From Aquabacterium sp. NJ1 (GTDB lineage: Bacteria > Pseudomonadota > Gammaproteobacteria > Burkholderiales > Burkholderiaceae_C): 64,000 nt of DNA. The notes beneath the pieces are model-generated. The model saw nothing but the letters and a program-made list of their open reading frames with translations. It did no database searches and was not told the origin of the DNA. Positions 1-7,327 of this stretch are shown in pieces. The stretch lies in contig NZ_JRKM01000002.1 in the NCBI RefSeq assembly GCF_000768065.1, forward strand, positions 1 to 64,000. The letters run 5' to 3'. The translations under genes and the position numbers were made by a program. Position 1 is the first letter of the stretch; each line of letters starts with the position of its first letter.

Positions 1-24
1 TTTCTTTTTCATAGGAGAAGCACC
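1..24 (+). promoter_or_regulatory. 3' part of a hairpin leader with Shine-Dalgarno
   Basis: A T-rich stretch is followed by AGGAGAAGCACC directly before the start codon at 25. The same sequence, almost base for base, precedes the minus-strand gene that starts at 39642. There the complete leader is visible and its GGTGCTTC arm can pair with GAAGCACC to hide the ribosome site. Here the 5' part lies outside the window, so only the 3' arm is seen. Confidence 0.6.
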
Positions 25-531
25 ATGTCCCAAGTCCCAACTACGGCCACCAGCGAACTCGCCTGGCCCATCCTCGATGTCATGCCAGAAGAACTCCGTC
101 ACATGGAGGCTTTGGATGAAACTGCTGAAGACCCGAAAACGGTCCCTCAGCAGCAATCCGCGCCTCGTACGACTGAGGAGTACTGGTCCCTCTTCGAGTC
201 TCAAATCGATGACTTCGCGGTTGCCAAGACCGTCGTTGATTTCCTTGAGAAGAGCCCCGAAGATCTGAAGTTGCATCAAGGTCTGTACCTGCAGGCTTGC
301 ATCACGCTCAAGCGTGGTGCTATCGCCTACAACCAGGCCAAAGAAGCAGCTGAACAGGCCAAGAAAACCTCTGAGGCCACCGACAAGGCTTTGAGACTTG
401 AGATGGAACGCATGCGCGATCCTTACTACAAGCTCGAAGTCACTGTCAAAAAAGTAGGTAGCTACCTAGCTAAGCCCCATGTACTTGGGACTTGCTTGGC
501 CCTGGCTATCGTCTGGATCATCAAACACTGA
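25..531 (+). CDS. Hypothetical protein with C-terminal membrane anchor
   Basis: A 168-residue protein that I do not recognise. The N-terminal third is acidic and Pro/Ser-rich. Residues about 95-140 are rich in Ala, Lys and Glu and look like a helical or coiled-coil stretch. The last ~17 residues (VLGTCLALAIVWIIKH) are hydrophobic with a basic end, as in a tail anchor. A strong AGGAG site lies 6 bases before the ATG. It is the first of a run of same-strand small genes, each with its own leader hairpin, so it is probably expressed with element cargo. Function is unknown. Confidence 0.75.
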   Translation: MSQVPTTATSELAWPILDVMPEELRHMEALDETAEDPKTVPQQQSAPRTTEEYWSLFESQIDDFAVAKTVVDFLEKSPEDLKLHQGLYLQACITLKRGAIAYNQAKEAAEQAKKTSEATDKALRLEMERMRDPYYKLEVTVKKVGSYLAKPHVLGTCLALAIVWIIKH

Positions 532-542
532 TCCAAAGCCCG

Positions 543-570
543 GTCAACCAAGGTTCAAGCCTTGGTTGAC
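543..570 (+). terminator. Inverted repeat after first gene
   Basis: An 11-base arm GTCAACCAAGG (543-553) pairs perfectly with CCTTGGTTGAC (560-570) around a 6-base loop. It starts 12 bases after the stop codon of the first gene. There is only a weak T-rich run downstream, so it may be a terminator or the first hairpin of the next gene's leader. Confidence 0.55.
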
Positions 571-611
571 TGCCTTCTTAACCCGCTGGGGCATGCTTCC
601 CCATGTGGGCA

Positions 612-640
612 AGCTCCCAGCCAATTGTGGAGCTGTCCTC
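612..640 (+). promoter_or_regulatory. Leader hairpin hiding the ribosome site of the 641 gene
   Basis: AGCTCC at 612-617 is complementary to GGAGCT at 629-634, which contains the Shine-Dalgarno bases for the ATG at 641. Same logic as the better developed leaders at 1160-1209 and 2250-2291. Confidence 0.45.
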
Positions 641-865
641 ATGAGTACTCTGGAACGCAAAGCCTTCTGGCGCGCCTACATCGCATGGCTCACCAAAGCC
701 AGCGTGGTAGACGAAGAAGCACTGCATGTAGCACTGGCTTGCCTGTGCCACTTCGAAGTACGGCCGATCATTTCTGCTATTGCTCAAGCTCTCAAAGATG
801 AAGCAACCAAGGCCTTGCTGCCTGTTGGTCTTGTCAATGAGATCGAGGCATTGCAAACGGCCTGA
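641..865 (+). CDS. Small hypothetical protein (74 aa)
   Basis: I chose the ATG at 641 because GGAG lies 9 bases upstream and because the longer frame from 479 would overlap the previous gene and read through the inverted repeat. The product is soluble and mostly helical, begins MSTLERKAFWRAYIAWLTKA, and has two Cys close together in ALACLCHFE. No family recognised. It lies between two other small genes on the same strand. Confidence 0.65.
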   Translation: MSTLERKAFWRAYIAWLTKASVVDEEALHVALACLCHFEVRPIISAIAQALKDEATKALLPVGLVNEIEALQTA

Positions 866-890
866 AATCAATCGAAAACAAGGATGACCA

Positions 891-1109
891 ATGGTCGTTG
901 ATCAACAAGCGCATGGCCACCTGGCCAAGACGTACTGCAACAAAGAGCTGCCCCTTGAGGTGCTGCGCTCTGCTGCAGGGTTCTACATCGGTACCCGTGA
1001 TGATCTGGGTTTGCCCGTGTCTCGTGAATCTGCTGAATATTGGCGGAAGCAAGAGGCTGCTGAGCACGCACTGTCATCCGGCGATTGGACCCAGCGTCAG
1101 TATCCGTAA
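891..1109 (+). CDS. Small hypothetical protein (72 aa)
   Basis: The start codon at 891 is preceded by AAGGATG, a fair ribosome site, 25 bases after the previous stop, so the two are probably cotranscribed. The protein is polar, with helix-forming segments and no signal peptide or membrane span. I recognise no domain. Confidence 0.6.
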   Translation: MVVDQQAHGHLAKTYCNKELPLEVLRSAAGFYIGTRDDLGLPVSRESAEYWRKQEAAEHALSSGDWTQRQYP

Positions 1110-1159
1110 TCGCAATTTGTCTCTCGGCCTAACCGGCTGTTGACTACTTTACCCACCTC

Positions 1160-1209
1160 GGGGAGTTCACTCCCTGAAGGGCGTGGCTCCCCATTTTTTT
1201 TGGAGCCAC
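1160..1209 (+). promoter_or_regulatory. Attenuator-like leader: terminator versus SD-hiding hairpin
   Basis: Two structures compete. A terminator-like hairpin pairs GGGGAG (1160-1165) with CTCCCC (1187-1192), with an inner TTCA/TGAA pair, and is followed by eight T (1194-1201). An alternative hairpin pairs GTGGCTCC (1183-1190) with GGAGCCAC (1202-1209), which holds the Shine-Dalgarno bases; the T-tract then becomes the loop. Both use 1187-1190, so they exclude each other. The ATG is at 1212. The layout matches the leader at 39643-39706. Confidence 0.65.
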
Positions 1210-1211
1210 AC

Positions 1212-1562
1212 ATGTCAAATCAACCTAAAGCTTTGTCCATCACCCTGAAGTCAACCGGCTATATGGGGATTGCCAAGCTGATCCAATGGGCTACCCAAGG
1301 CTACGCTGAAGCATTGCACAAGCGTGAGTCCGTGGGCGTCTTTATCGCGTTGCTGGCAGACGGCTACGGCCTGTCTCCGGTTCTTGCGGAGAAGGTGTTG
1401 CGAGGTGAGGTTTCCTACTGCCAGGTCGACAGAGATGTCACCCTGCTGCTGGATCCCGACGAAACCGACAACTACCTTCATCGTCAGAGTGCCATTGAAG
1501 GACACGATATCCCGCGTCCCGTGCTGGTGAGTGAAGAACGCCCTCAGAACGTTCATCACTGA
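1212..1562 (+). CDS. Hypothetical protein (116 aa)
   Basis: The ATG at 1212 directly follows the leader hairpin; the longer frame from 1140 would cross that hairpin. The protein is predicted soluble, with an N-terminal beta/helix part (ALSITLKSTGYMGIAKLIQW) and an acidic C-terminal half. No known domain seen. Confidence 0.65.
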   Translation: MSNQPKALSITLKSTGYMGIAKLIQWATQGYAEALHKRESVGVFIALLADGYGLSPVLAEKVLRGEVSYCQVDRDVTLLLDPDETDNYLHRQSAIEGHDIPRPVLVSEERPQNVHH

Positions 1563-1596
1563 CTTGATCGACCTAGGTCGTTCTCTCTTCTCAACT

Positions 1597-1640
1597 CCCC
1601 TCTCAGGCTATGTCTGGGCGGGGATTTTCTTTTGGGGAAT
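1597..1640 (+). promoter_or_regulatory. Leader hairpin with T-rich tail before 1645 gene
   Basis: CCCCTCTCAG pairs imperfectly with CTGGGCGGGG around a short loop, followed by ATTTTCTTTT and then GGGGA as a ribosome site before the ATG at 1645. Terminator-like in form, but placed directly upstream of the next start, as in neighbouring leaders. Confidence 0.5.
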
Positions 1641-1644
1641 CAAC

Positions 1645-1944
1645 ATGTCGCAATCAATGCAACCAGCAAAGGCCTTCAGGCTGGATCGGGCTCGTAGCCT
1701 GTTTCAGAACCATGCAGCACACGATGATCTGACGCAGTCCATGGACAGCATCGGTCGGTTTGCTGACGCGGATTCATTGGCCGAGCTGTTGGCAGATGTT
1801 CGTGTGGCCGCAGAGCACCTCGGGCTTGACTTCTACAAGGCACTGAACGACTCGTACCCATTCATGAGTGGCCTGTGGAGCATGTCTTCGAGCAAATTCA
1901 CCTGGTTGGCCAACAGGCCCACTGGGCGTACGCACAAGGCATGA
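1645..1944 (+). CDS. Hypothetical protein, C-terminus run into foreign sequence
   Basis: A 99-residue frame beginning MSQSMQPAKAFRLDRARSLF. Up to about residue 74 it reads as an ordinary helical protein of unknown family. From about 1866 onward the same DNA, in another frame, encodes the conserved C-terminus of a PAPS-reductase-like protein. The last ~25 residues (SGLWSMSSS... to RTHKA) are therefore probably out-of-frame read-through across a deletion junction. The gene may be truncated, with a novel tail. The start is supported by GGGGA 8 bases upstream. Confidence 0.55.
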   Translation: MSQSMQPAKAFRLDRARSLFQNHAAHDDLTQSMDSIGRFADADSLAELLADVRVAAEHLGLDFYKALNDSYPFMSGLWSMSSSKFTWLANRPTGRTHKA

Positions 1945-2210
1945 GCCGCCTCTCCTGCTGCTTTTGCATCATGGCCTCCAAGGCTGATCTCACCCGTGCC
2001 GCGCAGCTCAACCCATCTCTTTACAGGAGGTACGTCGAGCTGGAGCGATCCACGGGGCAAGTCATGCTCATGCCAAGCAAGAAGCACGGCAGGAAGACCT
2101 TGGAAGAGGTCACCGGGATCAAAGTGGATGGACATGTGCCACCTACTAGACGCCCTGAGCCGGACGTTCAACGGGTTGAACTCTTCGAGAACTACTCATT
2201 TTCATTCTGA
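1875..2210 (+). pseudogene. Remnant of PAPS-reductase-family gene (C-terminal part only)
   Basis: The frame encodes VFEQIHLVGQQAHWAYAQGM, then RLSCCFCIMASKADL, then LYRRYVELE. This is the typical end of phosphoadenosine phosphosulfate reductase-family (DndC-like, adenine nucleotide alpha hydrolase) proteins found on plasmids and phages. Those proteins are usually about 250-300 residues; the nucleotide-binding N-terminal two thirds, with its SGGKDS-type loop, is absent here. The upstream gene's frame runs directly into this segment. I read this as a deletion scar. Translation from an internal ATG at 1875 is possible, but it would lack the active site. Confidence 0.7.
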
Positions 2211-2249
2211 TGTCGCCCTGATAGCCAGGTAGACGTTTCACTCACCAAC

Positions 2250-2291
2250 GGGTCATTCGCGTAAGCGATGGCCCATTTTTTTTGGGAGGCC
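2250..2291 (+). promoter_or_regulatory. Attenuator-like leader of the methyltransferase gene
   Basis: An imperfect hairpin (GGGTCATTCGC 2250-2260 with GCGATGGCCC 2265-2274) is followed by eight T (2276-2283), a terminator-like shape. An alternative hairpin pairs GGCCCA (2270-2275) with TGGGAGGCC (2283-2291), which contains the GGGAGG ribosome site for the ATG at 2295. The two structures share 2270-2274 and cannot form together. Confidence 0.6.
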
Positions 2292-2294
2292 GCA

Positions 2295-3395
2295 ATGGCT
2301 TTGATATTTCCACGCTTGGCGAACAACTTCGTCAAGAACGGGTACTACCCGACCGACTCGCTGACCATAGCCGGGATCACCTCAGCGCTGTCTACCAGCG
2401 CTGTTGATCCTGTCCTGTTGGATCCGTGTTGCGGTGAAGGCGCAGCTCTGCGAGATGTTGCTGAGTACCTTGAGCGAATCGGTGCGTCGTATCAGCGTTC
2501 GTACGGCATTGAGGTTGATTCTGAGCGTGCCTGGCATGCAAAGACCCAGCTCGATGTCGTGGCGCATGCAGACGTGCACGACGTGATGATCTCTCCTCGG
2601 TCTGTTGGGCTCTTGTTCCTGAATCCTCCGTACGGTGATGTCGTCAGCGACAAGGCCGGCCTGGGAGATACAGGAAAGAAGGAGCGACACGAGAAGATCT
2701 TCGCTCGCAGGACTTTCCAGCTCTTGCAGTTTGGTGGCGTCCTGGTGCTCATCATTCCCTTCTACGTGCTCGATCACGAGTTGGCGACATTGATCGCCAG
2801 AAACTTTGATCGGGTCGAGGCCTTCATGGCTCCAGAGCAGCAGTTCAAGCAGGCTGTCATCTTTGGTGTGAAGCGTCGCAGTTCATCACCTGATTCCAAG
2901 GTCGTCCAGAAGCTGGAGGCCTTCGGGAAAGGTGATGGGCATGTGGTGCTACCTGAGGTGTGGCCAGGTGAGCCCTATGAGATTCCTGATCCGCCTGCAG
3001 AGCCTTTGACCTTCACGGTCGCCAGGCTCGATGCGGAGCAGCTCTCGTATGAGGTCAGCAGGCTTCGGCATGCAACGCTTTGGCCTCGCTTCAACCAGGT
3101 GATCCGCACTGACACAACTGCCACTCGGAGGCCTTTGCGCTCTCTTGGCAAGTGGCACCTCGCACTGGCTCTGGCCGCTGGACAGATCTCGGGGATGGTT
3201 TCGGCCAAAGACGGTCGGCGCTATCTCGTGAAGGGTGACACCTTCAAGGAGAAGGACCGTAAGCGGGAGTACGAGACGGATGCCGATGGCAACGTCAAGG
3301 AAACCGTGATCGACACCGACAAGTTTGTTCCTGCGATCCGAGCCATTGATTTCACTCCGGGCCCGACCTATGGGTCCATCTTGACCATTCGCTGA
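2295..3395 (+). CDS. DNA adenine-type methyltransferase (DUF6094-like)
   Basis: A class I SAM-dependent methyltransferase of 366 aa. Motif I DPCCGEGAAL is at about residues 43-52 and motif IV NPPY is at about 111-114. NPPY is the catalytic tetrapeptide of amino-group (N6-adenine) DNA methyltransferases. There is no target-recognition domain like that of type I enzymes; the C-terminal third is of unknown function. I associate this architecture with DUF6094 proteins of plasmids and phages (family name from memory). It lies in one run with two unknown genes and an SF2 helicase, so the four may act together, for instance in DNA protection during transfer (inference). The ATG at 2295 follows a GGGAGG site. 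Confidence 0.8.
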   Translation: MALIFPRLANNFVKNGYYPTDSLTIAGITSALSTSAVDPVLLDPCCGEGAALRDVAEYLERIGASYQRSYGIEVDSERAWHAKTQLDVVAHADVHDVMISPRSVGLLFLNPPYGDVVSDKAGLGDTGKKERHEKIFARRTFQLLQFGGVLVLIIPFYVLDHELATLIARNFDRVEAFMAPEQQFKQAVIFGVKRRSSSPDSKVVQKLEAFGKGDGHVVLPEVWPGEPYEIPDPPAEPLTFTVARLDAEQLSYEVSRLRHATLWPRFNQVIRTDTTATRRPLRSLGKWHLALALAAGQISGMVSAKDGRRYLVKGDTFKEKDRKREYETDADGNVKETVIDTDKFVPAIRAIDFTPGPTYGSILTIR

Positions 3396-3419
3396 TAAGC
3401 GTTTTCTCTCTCAACCCGT

Positions 3420-3460
3420 TGCGGGCATGTGCACAGCCCGCAAGGGAGTCGCCTGCCCGC
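3420..3460 (+). promoter_or_regulatory. Leader hairpins before the 3483 gene
   Basis: One GCGGGC arm (about 3421-3426) can pair with either of two downstream GCCCGC arms (about 3436-3441 and 3455-3460). The second is followed by a T-rich run and then TTAGGAG, the ribosome site. This offers two alternative hairpins of different size. Confidence 0.5.
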
Positions 3461-3482
3461 TTCATTTCTCTTAGGAGTTCCT

Positions 3483-3860
3483 ATGTCCAATGCAAGTGGT
3501 GCTGGCGGTGACCATAAAACATCGCTGCAGGTTGCTTTCGAGAGCGAGCTGCACTATGACGGAGACGAGGTTGTCCGAGTCCTTTCTGTCACCTTGTCTC
3601 CCGTAGATCTGCAGAAGCTGTACGGGATGCTTTTCGCTGTACGAGCAGCAGCTGAGCACGGCGCCAATGTGATCAGTGCATGGTTCATGCCTTTCAAGGC
3701 TATTCAGGTCAGCCAGGACGGCATCTTGACGAGCATCGAAACGGTGCACGTCAATGTCTTTCCTGAAGGAGAGGTCTGTTTCGAGGTCGAGCTGCCGGAA
3801 GGTGGTCCTCGCTGCGAAGCGGTTCGCTCCCTGTCTCTGGACGAGCAGCTGGAGGCGTGA
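3483..3860 (+). CDS. Hypothetical protein (125 aa)
   Basis: The ATG at 3483 has TTAGGAG 7 bases upstream. The product is mixed alpha/beta, acidic, with no membrane span or signal peptide; the C-terminal half (VHVNVFPEGEVCFEVELPEG) is beta-rich. No family recognised. Its stop overlaps the next start (TGATG), so translation of the two is coupled. Confidence 0.65.
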   Translation: MSNASGAGGDHKTSLQVAFESELHYDGDEVVRVLSVTLSPVDLQKLYGMLFAVRAAAEHGANVISAWFMPFKAIQVSQDGILTSIETVHVNVFPEGEVCFEVELPEGGPRCEAVRSLSLDEQLEA

Positions 3861-4489
3861 TGAAGCTTTATCTCATCCGTGAGCAGGCAGACGTCTTCGT
3901 TGACGCTGCAGTAGCTGATGACCACGGGCAGTTGCTCTTCGTGTCGCTGTTTGGCCGTGATACGGCCATTCAGCAGTTCATGAGCCGATTGCACCTTCGT
4001 GGCAAGGAGGGCGGGGTTGACCGCCTCAGGTTCTCAAACCCGGAGACCTTCGACGTCGAGTTGGAGGTTCTGGTGGGGGATCCCAATCGCCTGGACAAGG
4101 TGACCGGGCGGCTCCCGAAAGAGAACCTCTTTGGGAACCTGGTGCATGCCTGGATCTTCGACTCATCCGTCGTTGAGGTGGACAAGGCAGGCCGGTCTGG
4201 CTGGTATGTGCAGACCGACCTTGAAGCCTCCCGCCTCGGGCATGGTGATGCGATATGGCGTCTCGTCACAGCACTCTCTCCTGTGCCGCTTCTGGATCAC
4301 TGGCGTGAGCCTGTGATTTCGATGCTTGGCCAGGCAGGTGTGCGCGTGACCAGGTCCGTTGGGGACGTTTGCGCTACCCGCGTAGCCCTCCCTGACGACT
4401 TCGAGGCCCAGATCTCTAACCTGGTGGTCGACGGGACTCTTACAGAGTCACCGGAATCCAGATTCCGTACACGAAGCCTGTTTGCCTGA
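3860..4489 (+). CDS. Hypothetical protein (209 aa) coupled to the upstream gene
   Basis: It starts at the ATG overlapping the previous stop by one base. The protein is soluble, begins MKLYLIREQADVFVDAAVAD and has no motif I can name. It contains no conserved Cys/His cluster or nucleotide-binding loop. By position it belongs to the methyltransferase-helicase run. Confidence 0.65.
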   Translation: MKLYLIREQADVFVDAAVADDHGQLLFVSLFGRDTAIQQFMSRLHLRGKEGGVDRLRFSNPETFDVELEVLVGDPNRLDKVTGRLPKENLFGNLVHAWIFDSSVVEVDKAGRSGWYVQTDLEASRLGHGDAIWRLVTALSPVPLLDHWREPVISMLGQAGVRVTRSVGDVCATRVALPDDFEAQISNLVVDGTLTESPESRFRTRSLFA

Positions 4490-4506
4490 CATCTATCAAT
4501 CACTCT

Positions 4507-4527
4507 GCGGGGCGCTTGCGCCCTGCA
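4507..4527 (+). promoter_or_regulatory. GC-rich leader hairpin before the helicase gene
   Basis: GCGGGGCGC and GCGCCCTGC form a tight hairpin about 20 bases upstream of the GGAG ribosome site for the ATG at 4548. It is also placed to end transcription of the gene stopping at 4489, though the downstream run is A-rich rather than T-rich. Confidence 0.45.
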
Positions 4528-4547
4528 TCAACAAACTTGGAGTCACC

Positions 4548-6881
4548 ATGAATTACGAAACTGACAGCGACCTGGTCGTCGCTGACGATACATCTGACAT
4601 CCCTGCTGATCAGGGCAACGAGGGCGCATCTGTCCTCTCTCTCACATCCTTTGTTGCGGACTTCGGTGAGTCTCTCATCGAGGCCGTGCGTATCCAAAAC
4701 CCGCCGATCTTTGACGGATCCCCCGATCCCAGCCGCGATGCCCTCATGGACCAGCTCACGCGCAAGCCCTTCGAGGCGCAGCGCAACACCGTACAAGCGG
4801 TGGCCAAGCTGCTTGTCGATGAGGGGGAGCCTTCTGCAATCATCAATGCAGAGATGGGCACTGGCAAGACGATGATGGCAATCGCTTGCGCTCATGTGCT
4901 TCATCACGAAGGGTATGAGCGAGCTTTGGTGGTTTGCCCTCCTCACCTTGTTTACAAGTGGCGTCGGGAGATTATGCAAACGGTGCCTGGCGCCAAGGTC
5001 TGGATCCTCAATGGTCCAGATACCTTGCGCAAGCTGCTGCAGCTCCGCTTGGTATCTGCCAAGCCGTCTGCCCCGGAGTTCTATGTGATGGGGCGCGTGC
5101 GCATGCGCATGGGGTTCAACTGGAAGCCAGCATTTGCTACGCGGATGCGGTTCCAGTTGGATGCCGATGGTGTGAGCCGTGGGCGTGTGAACGTAGCAAT
5201 CTGTCCGGACTGCGGTACGGATATCGTTGACAAGGAGGCTGACGGCGAAACCGTAGCGCTTTCTCCAATGGAAGCGAGCCAGAAGCTGAATGCCAGGCAA
5301 ATGGCGTGCACCGCTTGCGGTGGCGCTTTATGGACCTTGACCCGTGGGAATGCCCCAGCCAAGAGTCGCAACCAGGTGTTGATGGAGTCACTGACCCAGC
5401 TTCCAACTATCGGCCCTAAGACGGCTGACAAGCTGGTGAGCAAGTTCGGGCCAGACATGTTGTCAGGGATGCTTGAGGACAACGTGTATGACTTCATTCA
5501 ACTCATGGACGATGATGGCGAGTTCTACTTCTCTGACCGCCAGGCCAGAAGAATGGAGCGAAAGATGGCCAACATGGAGTTCTCGTTTGGTACGGGCGGC
5601 TACCAGCCGACCGAGTTCATCAAGCGGTATCTTCCAAGTGGCTTCTTCGGGGTGCTAATCGCGGATGAGGGGCATGAGTTCAAGAACGATGGGAGTGCTC
5701 AAGGCCAGGCCTTTGGTGTCCTGGCCAGCCAGTGCAAAAAGTCGATCTTGTTGACCGGCACACTCATGGGTGGCTATGCAGACGACCTGTTCTATCTCCT
5801 GTTCCGGCTCAATCCGGGCCAGATGGTCAAGGACGGGTTCCGCTACATCCGTGGCTCTCTCGGATCTGCGGGCATGTCTTTCATGCGATCCCACGGTGTG
5901 ATCAAGGACATCTACAAGATGACTTCGGGTCGTGACGGGGAGGTAACCTCTCACCGAACGGCTAAGGGCAAGCAGGTGGCGCACCATACCGCTCGTGGGC
6001 CTGGCTTTGGTCCGCAGGGGATCATGCGCTACGTCCTGCCCATCACGGTCTTCTTGAAGCTCAAGGACATTGGCAGCAATGTCTTGCCGCCCTATCAGGA
6101 GTTCTTTACCGGCATCGATATGACAGAAGAGCAAGCGGGGGCCTACAACAGGCTGTCGCTGAAACTCAAGCAGGAGCTGTCGCAGGCTCTGAGGTGTGGA
6201 GACAAGACGCTCCTGGGCGTCGTGTTGAACGCATTGCTGGCCTGGCCAGACTGCTGCTTCCGATCTGAACTGGTCTATCACCCGCGTAAGAGGGTGTTGC
6301 TGGCCAGCCAGTCGGCGGTGTTTACCGATGAGGATGTGACACCGAAGGAGCAGGCCGTGGTTGACTTGTGCCGTAAGGCCAAGCAGCAGAAGCGTCGAAC
6401 CTTGGTCTATTCCGTCTACACGGGAACACGGGACACAACCAGTCGCATGAAGTCCATTCTGGAACGGGAAGGCTTCAATGTGGCTGTGCTGCGTGCCTCG
6501 GTGGATGCAGCACAGCGTGAAGATTGGTTGATGGAACAGGTTGACCGCAATGTCGACGTGATCATCACCAATCCCGAGCTGGTCAAGACCGGCTTGGACA
6601 TGCTGGAGTTTCCGACCATTGTGTTCATGCAGAGCGGTTGGAACGTCTACACCTTGCAGCAGGCCTCGCGCCGGTCCTGGCGTATTGGTCAGCGGCAACC
6701 AGTCGAGGTGCACTTTCTGGGCTACCTCGGTACCGCGCAGATGTCCTGTTTGGAGTTGATGTCCAAGAAGATCGCTGTCAGCCAAAGCACGTCGGGAGAC
6801 ATGCCAGACAGTGGACTCGATGTCTTGAACCAATCGGGTGACAGCATCGAGGTGGCCTTGGCCAAGCAGATGTTGGCGTAA
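4548..6881 (+). CDS. SNF2-like SF2 helicase with zinc-finger insertion
   Basis: A 777-residue ATP-dependent DNA translocase or helicase. Walker A EMGTGKTMM is at about residues 101-109 and a DEGH box at about 373-376. The C-terminal helicase half has ASRRSWRIGQRQ near residue 704, typical of the SNF2/RapA branch. Between motifs I and II lies an insertion with CPDCG (about 219) and CTACG (about 254), a likely four-Cys zinc ribbon. Its partner is probably the NPPY methyltransferase upstream. Methyltransferase plus SNF2-like helicase recalls the two halves of phage P1 DarB; that link is inference. The ATG at 4548 has GGAG 7 bases before it. Confidence 0.85.
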   Translation: MNYETDSDLVVADDTSDIPADQGNEGASVLSLTSFVADFGESLIEAVRIQNPPIFDGSPDPSRDALMDQLTRKPFEAQRNTVQAVAKLLVDEGEPSAIINAEMGTGKTMMAIACAHVLHHEGYERALVVCPPHLVYKWRREIMQTVPGAKVWILNGPDTLRKLLQLRLVSAKPSAPEFYVMGRVRMRMGFNWKPAFATRMRFQLDADGVSRGRVNVAICPDCGTDIVDKEADGETVALSPMEASQKLNARQMACTACGGALWTLTRGNAPAKSRNQVLMESLTQLPTIGPKTADKLVSKFGPDMLSGMLEDNVYDFIQLMDDDGEFYFSDRQARRMERKMANMEFSFGTGGYQPTEFIKRYLPSGFFGVLIADEGHEFKNDGSAQGQAFGVLASQCKKSILLTGTLMGGYADDLFYLLFRLNPGQMVKDGFRYIRGSLGSAGMSFMRSHGVIKDIYKMTSGRDGEVTSHRTAKGKQVAHHTARGPGFGPQGIMRYVLPITVFLKLKDIGSNVLPPYQEFFTGIDMTEEQAGAYNRLSLKLKQELSQALRCGDKTLLGVVLNALLAWPDCCFRSELVYHPRKRVLLASQSAVFTDEDVTPKEQAVVDLCRKAKQQKRRTLVYSVYTGTRDTTSRMKSILEREGFNVAVLRASVDAAQREDWLMEQVDRNVDVIITNPELVKTGLDMLEFPTIVFMQSGWNVYTLQQASRRSWRIGQRQPVEVHFLGYLGTAQMSCLELMSKKIAVSQSTSGDMPDSGLDVLNQSGDSIEVALAKQMLA

Positions 6882-6886
6882 CGACC

Positions 6887-6916
6887 AGCCCAGTCGGAGC
6901 AATCCGGCTGGGCCTT
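6887..6916 (+). terminator. Terminator-like hairpin after the helicase gene
   Basis: AGCCCAGTCGG pairs with CCGGCTGGGCC around a six-base loop, followed by TTTTCTT. It also forms the leader of the next gene, whose AAGGAG site follows at once. Confidence 0.65.
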
Positions 6917-6934
6917 TTCTTGGAAGGAGTTCGT

Positions 6935-7264
6935 ATGAATGACGATTCGCGTGTCGTGCAGAGTTACCCCTCTGCGGACCAGCTGGCTACAGAGTTCGCT
7001 GTGTGCTTGCTCGATGAAGTCGGTGAGGTCGCTCTTGCGGAAATCGTTCGGCGTAACGAATCGCCGACTTACGCATATCCTGTTTGCGCCAGTCAGACGT
7101 TCACAGATGCCAACATGGTGATGCTCAGAGCCTGCAATGGCTTTGACGTTACCGTAACGAGCGAGGACGTACTTGATGGTGGACCGTGGGACGATCTTTG
7201 GAGCGAAGCCTGGTTGATCGCCAGGCGGGACAAGTTCAGGGAGGTCTTGCATGGGGTCTTTTAG
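6935..7264 (+). CDS. Hypothetical protein (109 aa)
   Basis: The ATG at 6935 is preceded by GGAAGGAG. Acidic, Trp-containing C-terminal half (GGPWDDLWSEAWLIARRDKF); no domain recognised. It is the last gene of the leftmost plus-strand run and ends just before a strong terminator. Confidence 0.65.
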   Translation: MNDDSRVVQSYPSADQLATEFAVCLLDEVGEVALAEIVRRNESPTYAYPVCASQTFTDANMVMLRACNGFDVTVTSEDVLDGGPWDDLWSEAWLIARRDKFREVLHGVF

Positions 7265-7294
7265 GCCCCGTGTTGATTCTTTGAACTGCCCTTG

Positions 7295-7323
7295 GCCCCA
7301 CCCTACCAGGTGGGGCTTTTTTA
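7295..7323. terminator. Bidirectional intrinsic terminator
   Basis: A perfect 8-base stem GCCCCACC/GGTGGGGC (7295-7302 and 7309-7316) is followed by seven T on the plus strand. It separates the converging plus-strand run and the minus-strand OmpA gene that ends at 7328. Confidence 0.8.
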
Positions 7324-7327
7324 TGGG

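Noticed and set aside
5655..6902. Long minus-strand open frame (415 codons) opposite the SF2 helicase
   Set aside because: It is antisense to clear helicase motifs; its protein is His/Gln/Leu-rich in the way shadow frames of GC-biased genes are.
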